15,012 nucleotides of DNA from Deltaproteobacteria bacterium (GCA_016932235.1 JAFGDF010000279.1:1-15012), one strand, 5' to 3'; shown: positions 7,871 to 14,782, numbered from the stretch's first letter. Translations and numbers: made by a program. The notes: generated by a model from the sequence alone, not told the origin.

Positions 7871-9034
7871 ATGAATTCCGATATTATTTATCTTGATAAT
7901 GCGGCGACCACATTCCCAAAACCCGAAGGCGTGCTTGAGCGCATGGTTGAATTATTCAAGAAAAAAGGCGTATCTCCGGGCAGGGGCAGTTATGATCTTG
8001 CCTTTGAGGCAGAGGAAATTGTCTTTGATGTAAGGTCCAGGCTGGCCCATTTGTTTAATACCCCTGATCCTGCAAGGGTGGTTTTTACATCAAATGCCAC
8101 GGACTCGCTCAATATCGTTTTACAGGGTATAGTCAAAAAGCGTGATCATGTGGTATCAACAAGGCTGGAGCACAATTCCGTGCTTAGGCCGCTTTACTAC
8201 CTGAGAGAAAAGGGAATTATAACCTATGATCTGGTTGATTTTGACAGCAATGGTTTTATAGACCCGGATGATATTTCGCGTGCGATCAAAGAAAACACCA
8301 GGCTTGTGATAATAAATCATGTCTCAAATGTTTTGGGCACAGTTCAACCAGTTAAAGAAATAGGGGAGGTATGTTCCAAAAAAGGAGTGCCTCTGGTTAT
8401 TGATGCAGCCCAGAGCGCCGGTGTTATCCCCATTAAAATGGAAGAAATGAATATAAGCGCAGTGGCCTTTACCGGGCATAAGTCACTGCTTGGTCCGCCA
8501 GGTACAGGCGGTCTTGCAGTGAGTCCTGATCTTGAAATCGATCCCATACGATTTGGAGGTACAGGTATTGACTCCGAAAGCCCGACTCATAACCTGTCAT
8601 ATCCACATCGGCTTGAAGCCGGTACAGTAAACCTTATCGGGATAATAGGGCTTTCCGAAGGACTTAAATATATCGAAGGGAATAAAATAGAATCAATTCA
8701 TAAAAAGGAAATGGAATTATTCTGTAAGTTAAGAGATGGTCTGGCGAATCTCGAGACAGTAGAATATTTCTGTGCGGAGAACACTGAAAACCATGTCGCC
8801 CTTTTAACATTAAACATAAAGGGAATGAATCCCGGCGATGCCGGATCAATCCTTGACGCTGATTATAATATAGCAGTCCGCACAGGACTGCAATGTGCCC
8901 CGCATGTCCATGAGAATATAGGAACATTTCCACGCGGGGCTGTGAGGTTCAGCATGGGCCCGTTTAATACTGAAGAGCATATAGACTCAGCGATAGAGGC
9001 AATGACTGAAATAGATCGTTACAGCAGACGGTAA
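7871..9034 (+). CDS. Class V aminotransferase, cysteine desulfurase family
   Basis: 387 aa from ATG 7871. An in-frame TTG at 7829 would add 14 residues overlapping the previous gene; I prefer ATG 7871 because its IIYLDNAATTFPKP N-terminus is the family start. It is a PLP enzyme that takes sulfur from L-cysteine as a persulfide. Motifs: YLDNAATT (7-14), N75AT, EHNS (100-103), IDAAQSAG (177-184) and the PLP lysine K204 in TGHKSLLGPPGTGG. The probable catalytic cysteine is C342 in RTGLQCAPHVH, followed by GAVRFSMGPFNTEEHI. This pattern marks the SufS-like 'cysteine desulfurase family protein' group rather than IscS. It starts 1 nt after the DsrC/TusE-like gene and is the last gene of the operon. 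The likely role is sulfur donor for the neighbouring carrier and the Mo cofactor; a general Fe-S role is the alternative, though no scaffold gene is nearby. Confidence 0.9.
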   Translation: MNSDIIYLDNAATTFPKPEGVLERMVELFKKKGVSPGRGSYDLAFEAEEIVFDVRSRLAHLFNTPDPARVVFTSNATDSLNIVLQGIVKKRDHVVSTRLEHNSVLRPLYYLREKGIITYDLVDFDSNGFIDPDDISRAIKENTRLVIINHVSNVLGTVQPVKEIGEVCSKKGVPLVIDAAQSAGVIPIKMEEMNISAVAFTGHKSLLGPPGTGGLAVSPDLEIDPIRFGGTGIDSESPTHNLSYPHRLEAGTVNLIGIIGLSEGLKYIEGNKIESIHKKEMELFCKLRDGLANLETVEYFCAENTENHVALLTLNIKGMNPGDAGSILDADYNIAVRTGLQCAPHVHENIGTFPRGAVRFSMGPFNTEEHIDSAIEAMTEIDRYSRR

Positions 9035-9110
9035 ATAATCAACGCTAAGATTTAAGCTTAATAGCATATCCTATTTCGATAACTGATTATTGTTAATTAC
9101 TGACCATTTT

Positions 9111-9138
9111 ATTCAATATTCAATATTCAAAATTCAAT
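9111..9138. repeat. AATATTGAAT-type repeat, copy 1 (left arm)
   Basis: Contains ATTCAATATTCAATATT (9111-9127), the exact inverse of AATATTGAATATTGAAT at 9631-9647. The two arms bracket the broken four-helix-bundle gene and the MITE-like element. Confidence 0.75.
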
Positions 9139-9169
9139 ACTATAAATAAAACTGCACAAGAAGTTGGAA

Positions 9170-9465
9170 ATGTCTACAATCGATAAATTTGAAGATATGG
9201 AAGTATGGCAAAATGCACGGTCAATAACAAAAAAGACATACATTTGTTCAGGGAGTGGGCAATTTTCAAAGGACTATGGATTAAGGGACCAAATTCAAAG
9301 GGCTGCAGTTTCGATAATGTCTAACATTGCCGAGGGGTTTGAAAGAGGTTCCAATAAAGAATTTATTCAATTTCTCTTTATTGCAAAAGGATCGGCCGGT
9401 GAAGTTCGCTCTCAGGCTTTATAAAATATTTAAGGGCATCAGAAATGAAAGGTCAAAAGCGTTGA
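9170..9465 (+). pseudogene. Four-helix-bundle protein (23S rRNA intervening-sequence family), internally deleted
   Basis: ATG 9170 opens 84 codons with typical family features: [36 protein letters not shown] and [19 protein letters not shown]. Family members are usually about 115-125 aa. The frame stops at 9424 just after SQAL, while another frame continues with [14 protein letters not shown] to a stop at 9463-9465, which looks like the normal C-terminus. The helix between (about 30 residues) is missing, so an internal deletion with frameshift is the simplest reading. Function of the family is unclear; members occur in 23S rRNA insertions and as free-standing genes. A TTG at 9164 could add two residues. 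No strong ribosome site. Confidence 0.75.
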
Positions 9466-9488
9466 TACCTGAACCTGGATTTTAAATT

Positions 9489-9499
9489 TTGAATATTGA
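9489..9499. repeat. TTGAATATTGA repeat, copy 2
   Basis: TTGAATATTGA lies 4 bp left of the MITE-like element; the related sequence TCAATATTGAA resumes 4 bp beyond the element's right end. This suggests the element interrupted an AATATTGAAT array. Confidence 0.65.
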
Positions 9500-9503
9500 T
9501 GGA

Positions 9504-9624
9504 CTCGTAAAAAGTCGGAAATTACATTTATCTGTCATTCCCGCGAAGGCGGGAAACCATTTATATCAAATACTTATGGACTCCCGCTTTCGCGGGAGTG
9601 ACGGCTTTGATGACTTTTTACGAG
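9504..9624. mobile_element. 121-bp MITE-like element with 13-bp terminal inverted repeats
   Basis: Perfect termini CTCGTAAAAAGTC (9504-9516) and GACTTTTTACGAG (9612-9624). Inside are two GC-rich hairpins in an AT-rich setting: CCCGC-GAAG-GCGGG (9540-9553) and CTCCCGC-TTTC-GCGGGAG (9581-9598). The halves are also complementary to each other (GTCATTCCCGCG with CGCGGGAGTGAC), so the whole unit can form a cruciform. No coding capacity. It resembles the dispersed 'CATTCCCGCGAA' palindromes common in deltaproteobacterial and other genomes. Mobilising enzyme unknown. Confidence 0.8.
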
Positions 9625-9628
9625 ATCG

Positions 9629-9649
9629 TCAATATTGAATATTGAATTT
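9629..9649. repeat. AATATTGAAT-type repeat, copy 3 (right arm)
   Basis: AATATTGAATATTGAAT at 9631-9647 is the perfect 17-bp inverse of 9111-9127. It lies just upstream of the aldehyde dehydrogenase remnant. Confidence 0.75.
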
Positions 9650-9680
9650 GTTTTTTTAAACACAGAACTGAGGAGACGAG

Positions 9681-10437
9681 ATGAATAGTTACAAAATGTA
9701 TATTAACGGGCAATTCACAGACGCAATTTCGGGACAAACCTATTTGACGGGAAATCCGGCCAATGGTGAAACCGTTGTTGAAATTCCATTGGGCAATGCC
9801 GAAGATGTGAATAAAGCGGTTGAGGCTGTCAAGGCCGCGTTTCCCGAATGGTCTGCCAAATCCATGGCCGAGCGTTCAGATATCATCAACCGCATTGCGG
9901 ATGAGCTGGAAAGACGATCAGAGGAACTGGCCCAGCTGGATGTTATCGATCATGGCACGCCCATTTCTTTGGGGCGAATGTGGGAACAGGGTGGAAAGAT
10001 ATATCAAATCCGGAATAGAAGAGGGCGCTAAAATCCTGCTGGGTGGGGAGCGGACTGAGGGATCAACATATGACAAAGGCTATTATGTCATGCCGACTGT
10101 TTTTTCCGACATCAAACCCCATATGACAATTTTCAGGGAAGAGATCTTCGGTCCGGTTGGTGTATGTGTCAGGTTTTCCAATGATGAAGAGGTGATTGCC
10201 TCTGCAAATGATACCCAGTTTGGTCTCTGCGGGACCGTCTGGACAAAAGATATCAAACGGGGCCTGAAAATCGCATCAAAAATTGACGCGGGCGCCGTTG
10301 GTGTAAATACAGGAATGCTGGTATCCGGCGAAACCCCGTGGGGCGGATTTAAAGAAAGCGGATTCGGGAAAGAGAATTCCATGTATGGTCTGGAAGAGTA
10401 TAACAGGATTAAGAAGATGGTGGTGGATTTTAATTAA
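9681..10437 (+). pseudogene. Aldehyde dehydrogenase remnant lacking the catalytic middle
   Basis: ATG 9681 with GGAG upstream starts an ALDH N-terminus (about 100 residues: KMYINGQF, NPANGE, AEDVNKAVEAVKAAFPEWS, LDVIDHGTPIS). Near 9975 the family match jumps to another frame, GNRVERYIKSGIEEGAKILLGGER, and continues to a normal C-terminus: EEIFGPVGV, PWGGFKESGFGKE, EEYNRIKK, stop at 10435-10437. A full ALDH is about 480 aa; roughly 220 residues are missing, including most of the NAD-binding region, the catalytic Glu and the nucleophilic Cys. The two halves are out of frame, so no active enzyme can be made. A truncated 116-aa product from the first frame is possible but probably meaningless. 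The sequence is otherwise well conserved, suggesting recent loss. Confidence 0.9.
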
Positions 10438-10441
10438 TAAA

Positions 10442-10673
10442 TGCAGGAAGGCTCTAATTGACATAAGAGATTTAGAAGTAAATTTAAATATTTTTCAAAT
10501 TTACGATGCGGGTGAAGATGCTGTTATTTTGAATCAATTGTCTTTACGTGTTGCTCTCCTGGCAAGGCTTGACATGATTGACCCTTTTTTTGAAAATTGT
10601 TGTTAGCAATCGTGATGGTAAAATAGGTGTATTCACGGATAAACTGGCAGCTCTCGTTTGGCTTGAAAGGTAA
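10442..10673 (+). pseudogene. Small frameshifted, 5'-truncated gene remnant
   Basis: One frame reads KALIDIRDLEVNLNIFQIY and then NQLSLRVALLARLDMIDPFF up to a T7 tract at 10585-10591. The next frame continues KIVVSNRDGKIGVFTDKLA and ends in LVWLER with stop 10671-10673. Joined, they look like one small alpha/beta domain; the VFTD...A-x-x-WL ending recalls SpoIIAA/STAS-like proteins, which is tentative. No start codon of its own is visible, so the 5' end seems lost in the junction right after the ALDH remnant. Confidence 0.45.
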
Positions 10674-10800
10674 CAGGCATGAGAATCAAGCCGTTTTTGA
10701 TTTATAATTGTTGTGAACCGTCCAATGTCAGGAATTGCCCAGTTTTGTCTATCCACTTGTCGAAGATCCCGCGATGCATGCGGAGAACCCTGTTATAATC

Positions 10801-10812
10801 TTGAATATTGAA
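10801..10812. repeat. TTGAATATTGAA repeat, copy 4
   Basis: TTGAATATTGAA followed by CCTTGAATT. It belongs to the same repeat type as 9111-9138, 9489-9499 and 9629-9649 and marks the right edge of the decayed stretch. Confidence 0.6.
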
Positions 10813-10820
10813 CCTTGAAT

Positions 10821-10867
10821 TATTTTTAAATTAGATTTAAAAATAGTAAGATCTTTTCGGGTATAAT
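10821..10867 (+). promoter_or_regulatory. Perfect 11-bp inverted repeat upstream of a TATAAT box
   Basis: TATTTTTAAAT (10821-10831), loop TAG, ATTTAAAAATA (10835-10845), a perfect AT-only dyad. TATAAT follows at 10862-10867 without a good -35. With a start near 10874 the dyad centre lies about 41 bp upstream, a usual activator position. It may instead fold as a hairpin or bend DNA. Confidence 0.5.
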
Positions 10868-10988
10868 GAATTACTGCATCATGGCAATAACTCTGGCGGA
10901 TTAAAGTCTTTCTTAATTATAATCAAAGCTTTTTAACTTATGAACGTATGGGCCCTGTTTTACTGCCAGTCAGAAGGAGGAGTTAACA

Positions 10989-11588
10989 ATGAAAAAAACA
11001 ATACCGATAGCAATGATCGCCACGGCATTTTTGTTACTGACTGCCTGCCAGCAAAATGATAATGTTGAGGAGATTGTGGCATTACGCGCTGAGATCAAGG
11101 CTCTGCAGGATCGTAATACGATCCAGGATATGTTGTTTGACTATTATTCACTTCTCGGATCGAGCAAGACGCACGAATTTAGCAACTACTTTACAGAAGA
11201 TGCGGTGTTCGAGATCAACGGTCTTGTGCTCAACGGTAGAAAAGAGATCCAGGGACTCTATGATGGTATGGAAGAGGGCGGCGAACAAGAGAAGAAGGCC
11301 GATATTCCTCCGGAAAAGATGGAAACTCATCTTACCCTGCTCAATAACCCCATAGTCAAAGTAGACGGAGATACTGCGACCGCAAAGATGATCTGGACAG
11401 GCACACTGAATGTAACCGCTTTCGATAAGCCGGCGCTTTATGATCAGGGTCGCGAATACGACATACTCGTTAAACAGAACGGTAAGTGGCTGTTCAAGAA
11501 GCGCGTGATCATCGCCGACGGATTCCTGCCGCGCTCAATGCTGAACACCTGGAAACGAAAATGGGATTATGATATAAAGACTGAATAG
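10989..11588 (+). CDS. Lipoprotein with an NTF2/SnoaL-like domain
   Basis: 199 aa; AAGGAGGAG lies 9 nt before ATG 10989. A lipoprotein signal is clear: KK, hydrophobic stretch 5-18, lipobox LLTAC with C20 as the lipidated residue. A short coiled segment (about 26-44: VEEIVALRAEIKALQDRN) leads into an NTF2-like fold of the SnoaL type: helix with IQDMLFDYYSLL (45-56), NYFTEDAVFEING (66-78), GRKEIQGLYDGM (83-94), then strands around HLTLLNNPIVKVDGDTATA and GKWLFKKRVIIADG. Such domains bind small hydrophobic ligands or act as isomerases or dehydratases. No catalytic residues can be assigned with confidence. The protein should sit at the outer leaflet of the inner membrane or in the outer membrane. 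It appears monocistronic, behind the dyad at 10821. Confidence 0.82.
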   Translation: MKKTIPIAMIATAFLLLTACQQNDNVEEIVALRAEIKALQDRNTIQDMLFDYYSLLGSSKTHEFSNYFTEDAVFEINGLVLNGRKEIQGLYDGMEEGGEQEKKADIPPEKMETHLTLLNNPIVKVDGDTATAKMIWTGTLNVTAFDKPALYDQGREYDILVKQNGKWLFKKRVIIADGFLPRSMLNTWKRKWDYDIKTE

Positions 11589-11760
11589 CCGTACATTATA
11601 AAATGGGGTATGGGATGCTTATATTTAATAATGATAAATACAGAAAGTCTTATGTAACCTTTTTGTAGTAACTTCTTGTGTATTTACTGATAATTGCCCA
11701 TCATCTGATTGGGTGAAACTGGAACTGTAGAAGGTAAGTGTATAGAATAAAGGTAAATGT

Positions 11761-12162
11761 ATGAAATGTCCTGTCACAAATACACCAATGATCGTGGTTG
11801 AACGAGATAAGATCGAGCTGGATTATTCTCCCGCTGTAAAAGGCATCTGGTTTGATACCGGAGAACTTGTTCTTTTTTTTAGCTCCCTGGGCGTTGATAC
11901 CGATCTGAGTCACATTTCATCCCTGCCAGAACACAAAACAGATGAGAAGGCATATAAAAGCCCACGCACCGGGAAATACATGGACAAAATCAATCTTGGC
12001 GATGAAGATGATCCGATCATTATTGACCGGGATCGGGACGGCCTTGGACTTTGGTTTGATGCCGGAGAGTTGACTCGGTTCTTTGAGAAATACGCGAAGA
12101 AGGATACGGAATCACAAGAGGGAAAAATTATCAATTTTCTGGGCGAAACTTTTAAGTATTGA
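11761..12162 (+). CDS. zf-TFIIB-like double-repeat protein with lost zinc ligands
   Basis: 133 aa; weak ribosome site (AAGG, 8 nt). Two repeats match the bacterial zf-TFIIB pattern: repeat 1 is KCPVTN...DKIELDY...GIWFDTGEL (2-36), repeat 2 is KSPRTGKYMDKI...GLWFDAGEL (66-104). In the family each repeat carries two CPxC pairs. Here repeat 1 keeps only C3; T6, S23 and V26 stand in the other positions. Repeat 2 has none: S67, T70, D91 and G94. The hydrophobic and WFDxGEL core is kept, so the fold probably survives without zinc. The stop codon overlaps the first base of a large inverted repeat; lemA follows 150 bp later. zf-TFIIB proteins are often seen near LemA and M48 genes, so a shared function is plausible. 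Confidence 0.72.
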   Translation: MKCPVTNTPMIVVERDKIELDYSPAVKGIWFDTGELVLFFSSLGVDTDLSHISSLPEHKTDEKAYKSPRTGKYMDKINLGDEDDPIIIDRDRDGLGLWFDAGELTRFFEKYAKKDTESQEGKIINFLGETFKY

Positions 12163-12259
12163 GCCATTTTCAAAACGTCTTTACGCCACAGGCGGGACCA
12201 GTTCCAGTACGGAACGTCCGCCTGAAGATCGGTCAAAAAGGGACGTTTTGAAATTGGCT
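12162..12259. repeat. 98-bp nested palindrome between the zf-TFIIB-like gene and lemA
   Basis: The outer arms, 18 bp each at 12162-12179 and 12242-12259, match at 17 of 18 positions (core CAAAACGTC/GACGTTTTG). The inner stem is CAGGCGGGAC (12189-12198) with GTCCGCCTG (12216-12224, one bulged base), capped by GTTCC-AGTAC-GGAAC (12201-12215). It could be a miniature inverted-repeat element or a structured RNA or attenuator between two operon genes. No T run follows, so it is not a standard terminator. Confidence 0.75.
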
Positions 12260-12312
12260 GTATTGAATGAAATCATCCAAGAAATAAACTGTAAAAAGGA
12301 GGAGGTCTAGTT

Positions 12313-12882
12313 ATGGGATGGATTATTCTTATCGTTATTCTGGTCGTCATCATTATTTTTATCGGGTGGCTGATAGGTATGTACAATGGGCTCGTTCGCC
12401 TGCGCAACGCAGTGAAGAATGCGTTCAGCCAGATCGATGTGCAGCTGAAACGACGTTATGACCTGATTCCGAATCTGGTCGAGACTGTCAAAGGATATGC
12501 CGCCCACGAGAGAGAAACGCTTGAAGCTGTCACGAAAGCGAGGCAACAGGCCATTGATGTGTCAGGCCTCGACAGTATAAAGGAGCGGGCCAGGGTGGAA
12601 AACATGTTGACCCAGACCTTGAAATCTCTTTTTGCAGTTTCAGAAAACTATCCTGATCTCAAGGCCAATGAGAATTTTCTGAAATTACAGGAAGAGTTGA
12701 CCACGACCGAAAACAAGATTTCTTTTGCGCGTCAGTTCTACAACGATTCCGTCATGCAGCTCAACAACAAGATAGAGATGTTTCCCAGTAATATTATAGC
12801 CGGCATGTTTAACTTCAAACAGGAGGAGTTTTTCGAGGTAGAGGAAGAAGTTGAACGCAAGGCGCCAGAGGTCAAATTCTAG
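12313..12882 (+). CDS. lemA: LemA family membrane protein
   Basis: 189 aa, the usual family size; AAGGAGGAGG lies about 8 nt before ATG 12313. One N-terminal membrane segment (3-22) is followed by the diagnostic block [11 protein letters not shown]...[27 protein letters not shown] (about 24-66). The rest is a helical-bundle cytoplasmic or extracytoplasmic domain ending in an acidic tail (EVEEEVERK). Biochemical function is not established; LemA genes are commonly paired with membrane metalloproteases. The last base of its stop codon is the first base of the protease start codon, so translation is coupled. Confidence 0.93.
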   Translation: MGWIILIVILVVIIIFIGWLIGMYNGLVRLRNAVKNAFSQIDVQLKRRYDLIPNLVETVKGYAAHERETLEAVTKARQQAIDVSGLDSIKERARVENMLTQTLKSLFAVSENYPDLKANENFLKLQEELTTTENKISFARQFYNDSVMQLNNKIEMFPSNIIAGMFNFKQEEFFEVEEEVERKAPEVKF

Positions 12883-14096
12883 TGTGGGAGCAAATTCGCT
12901 CAAATCAGCGAAAGTCGGTCATGCTTGTCATAGTGATGGCGGTTTTACTTCTCGCCTTCGGCTGGTTCGGAGGTGAAGGATTCTACGGCCCGGGCGGGGG
13001 AACCGGCGGTTTGATGATTGCGATCATCGTCTGGATTTTTCTCACGCTGATCAGTTATTTCAGCGGGGACAGCATATTCCTGTCCATAAGCGGGGCGCGG
13101 AAGATCAAGCGAGAGGATCATGAGGTCCTATGGAACGTTGTCGAGGAGATGAAGATCGCCTCGGGCATGCCTGCGATGCCGGCTGTCTATATTATCGACG
13201 ATCCGACGCCCAATGCTTTTGCAACGGGACGAAGTCCGGATAAGGCTTCAGTGGCGGTCACGACCGGACTGCTGGAACGGCTGTCCAGGAGCGAGCTGCA
13301 AGGCGTGATCGCCCATGAGATCGGCCATATCAGGAATCGCGATGTGCTCTACATGATGATGATCGGCGTGATGGTGGGTGCAATCGCCCTGCTGGCCGAT
13401 ATTGGTGTGCGCGCGCTGTTCTTCGGAGGCCGCGGCAGAAGCAGAACCTCATCGGAGGGAGGTCAGGCACAGGCCGTCATCATGATCGTCGCGGTTGTGC
13501 TGATGATTGTCGCGCCGATTATCGCTCAAATCGTCTATTTTGCCGTTTCAAGAAAACGAGAATACCTTGCCGATGCCAGTGCGTCTCAGTTTACACGGTA
13601 CCCTGAAGCCCTGGCAAGTGCCCTTGAGAAAATTTCGGGTTCAATAAGAAAACCATCTAAGGATACAGATAAGGTCAATCGCATCATTGCACCAAGCTAC
13701 ATTATCAACCCCACACTGGCGGCCAGAGGCGGTGGAGAAAAGGCAAGCCTGTTCAGCACTCATCCTCCCACGAAAGAACGCATCAGAATTTTACGCGCCA
13801 TAGCTGGAGGCGCGGGCTTTGGAGCGTATGACACGGCGTTCCGACAGGTGACCGGAAAACCGGTCGGTGTCATTCCTTTTCGCTCACTCGAAACTGCTGA
13901 AAAGGTTGAAATCAGGAAGCCGGGTGAAATGCCTGCTGAAAATCATATCGATCGGGTACGACAGAGCACCGACGCTATGTGGCGTTTAAACAAATATACT
14001 TTTATTCCCTGCGATTGTGGGACGAAACTCAAAGTTCCTCCGGAGTTGCAGGGTCAACGAATAATATGCCCACATTGCGGGAAGAAACACAATTAA
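12882..14096 (+). CDS. HtpX-like M48 family membrane zinc metalloprotease with C-terminal zinc ribbon
   Basis: 404 aa from GTG 12882, which shares one base with the lemA stop; AGAGG lies about 9 nt upstream. ATG 12921 is an alternative but would lose the N-terminal charge before membrane segment 1. Membrane segments: about 14-29, 43-61, 157-172 and 197-222. The zinc protease site is HEIGH (145-149: ligands H145 and H149, catalytic E146), with third ligand E227 in REYLADASA. FSTHPPTKERI (291-301) is the typical M48B C-terminal motif. HtpX is about 290 aa; here about 100 residues follow, ending in C377-x-C379...C396-x-x-C399, a zinc-ribbon-like module. HtpX degrades misfolded membrane proteins. 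The ribbon may recruit substrate or a partner (inference). Confidence 0.9.
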   Translation: MWEQIRSNQRKSVMLVIVMAVLLLAFGWFGGEGFYGPGGGTGGLMIAIIVWIFLTLISYFSGDSIFLSISGARKIKREDHEVLWNVVEEMKIASGMPAMPAVYIIDDPTPNAFATGRSPDKASVAVTTGLLERLSRSELQGVIAHEIGHIRNRDVLYMMMIGVMVGAIALLADIGVRALFFGGRGRSRTSSEGGQAQAVIMIVAVVLMIVAPIIAQIVYFAVSRKREYLADASASQFTRYPEALASALEKISGSIRKPSKDTDKVNRIIAPSYIINPTLAARGGGEKASLFSTHPPTKERIRILRAIAGGAGFGAYDTAFRQVTGKPVGVIPFRSLETAEKVEIRKPGEMPAENHIDRVRQSTDAMWRLNKYTFIPCDCGTKLKVPPELQGQRIICPHCGKKHN

Positions 14097-14782
14097 ATTG
14101 GGTGGGGTGAGAGGGGGCATCCATTAAAGGATACGTCATCCATTAGCTCTTAATAATACTGCTCTCAATTTCCTTCCATAACTTCAAGAGCTAAACGGAG
14201 ATTTACCCCCTTTTTCTCTGATTTCCGATATCTGACCTCCTTGGCACGGCGTAGCTGTAAACGAAGCCGGCTGATCTCTGACTTTTTACCCAGTTAAATT
14301 CCGAAGGAAAGATTTGATAAAATCTTATTTAACAGGGTGATTTTTTCAATTAATTTGAGTATTTATTTGAAAACTTCTTGCTTTTTCAATCCATTAGTCT
14401 TAAATCTTTAACCAGTGAAATTCATAATTATGACAGCAAAGCGGATTCCACCGGGTCTAACCCATTGTATCAACTAAGAAATAAGGAATTACTGCTTTAA
14501 AGCGCTCAGGTGCATCATATAAAAACTACTAATAGTAGCTTTGTCGTCATTCTCTAATTAGCTGGAGAATACAGTTGTTTTTATTTTATGATTTTGGGGT
14601 GCTGTCAACTGTGTAGGCCTGACACCGATTCAGTTTGCTTGTAATACCGGAAAGATGAAGGCCATATACAAGGGGACACTGGGCCATAGCGTCCCCTTTC
14701 AGAGTCATATATTTTCTTGAGTCGCTAAAATCTGGATGATAAAATTGGATTGATTCGATAACCTCAAATTAATAGGTGCGAT
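14097..14782. other. Long non-coding region with inverted repeats
   Basis: 686 bp without a supported gene. Inverted repeats: TTAGCTCTT/AAGAGCTAA (14143-14151/14186-14194), GGTGCTGTCA/TGACACC (14598-14607/14620-14626) and AAGGGGAC/GTCCCCTT (14670-14677/14691-14698). A 42-codon minus-strand open stretch (14168-14293) has no start codon. No clear terminator follows the protease gene. Confidence 0.6.
14670..14699. repeat. GC-rich hairpin, possible terminator or REP-like palindrome
   Basis: AAGGGGAC (14670-14677), 13-nt loop, GTCCCCTTT (14691-14699). An 8-bp perfect stem but only three T after it, so termination would be weak. Together with the hairpin at 14598-14626 it looks more like a REP-type palindrome pair. 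Confidence 0.5.

Larger units (their letters stand above)
10674..10988. other. Intergenic region upstream of the NTF2-like lipoprotein
   Basis: 315 bp with no supported gene. It holds repeat copy 4 (10801-10812), a perfect AT inverted repeat (10821-10845) and a TATAAT box (10862-10867). The left part, 10674-10790, shows nothing recognisable. Confidence 0.6.

Noticed and set aside
9034..9091. AATAATCA/TGATTATT inverted repeat after the cysteine desulfurase gene
   Set aside because: The stem is weak, AT-only, with a long spacer and no T run, so it is not a convincing terminator.
10544..10756. 70-codon minus-strand open frame
   Set aside because: It has no ribosome site or family features and is antisense to a better-supported plus-strand remnant.
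14168..14293. 42-codon minus-strand open stretch with a helical, Arg/Lys-rich translation
   Set aside because: No ATG, GTG or TTG start in frame, no ribosome site and no family match; possibly a gene fragment but not supportable.
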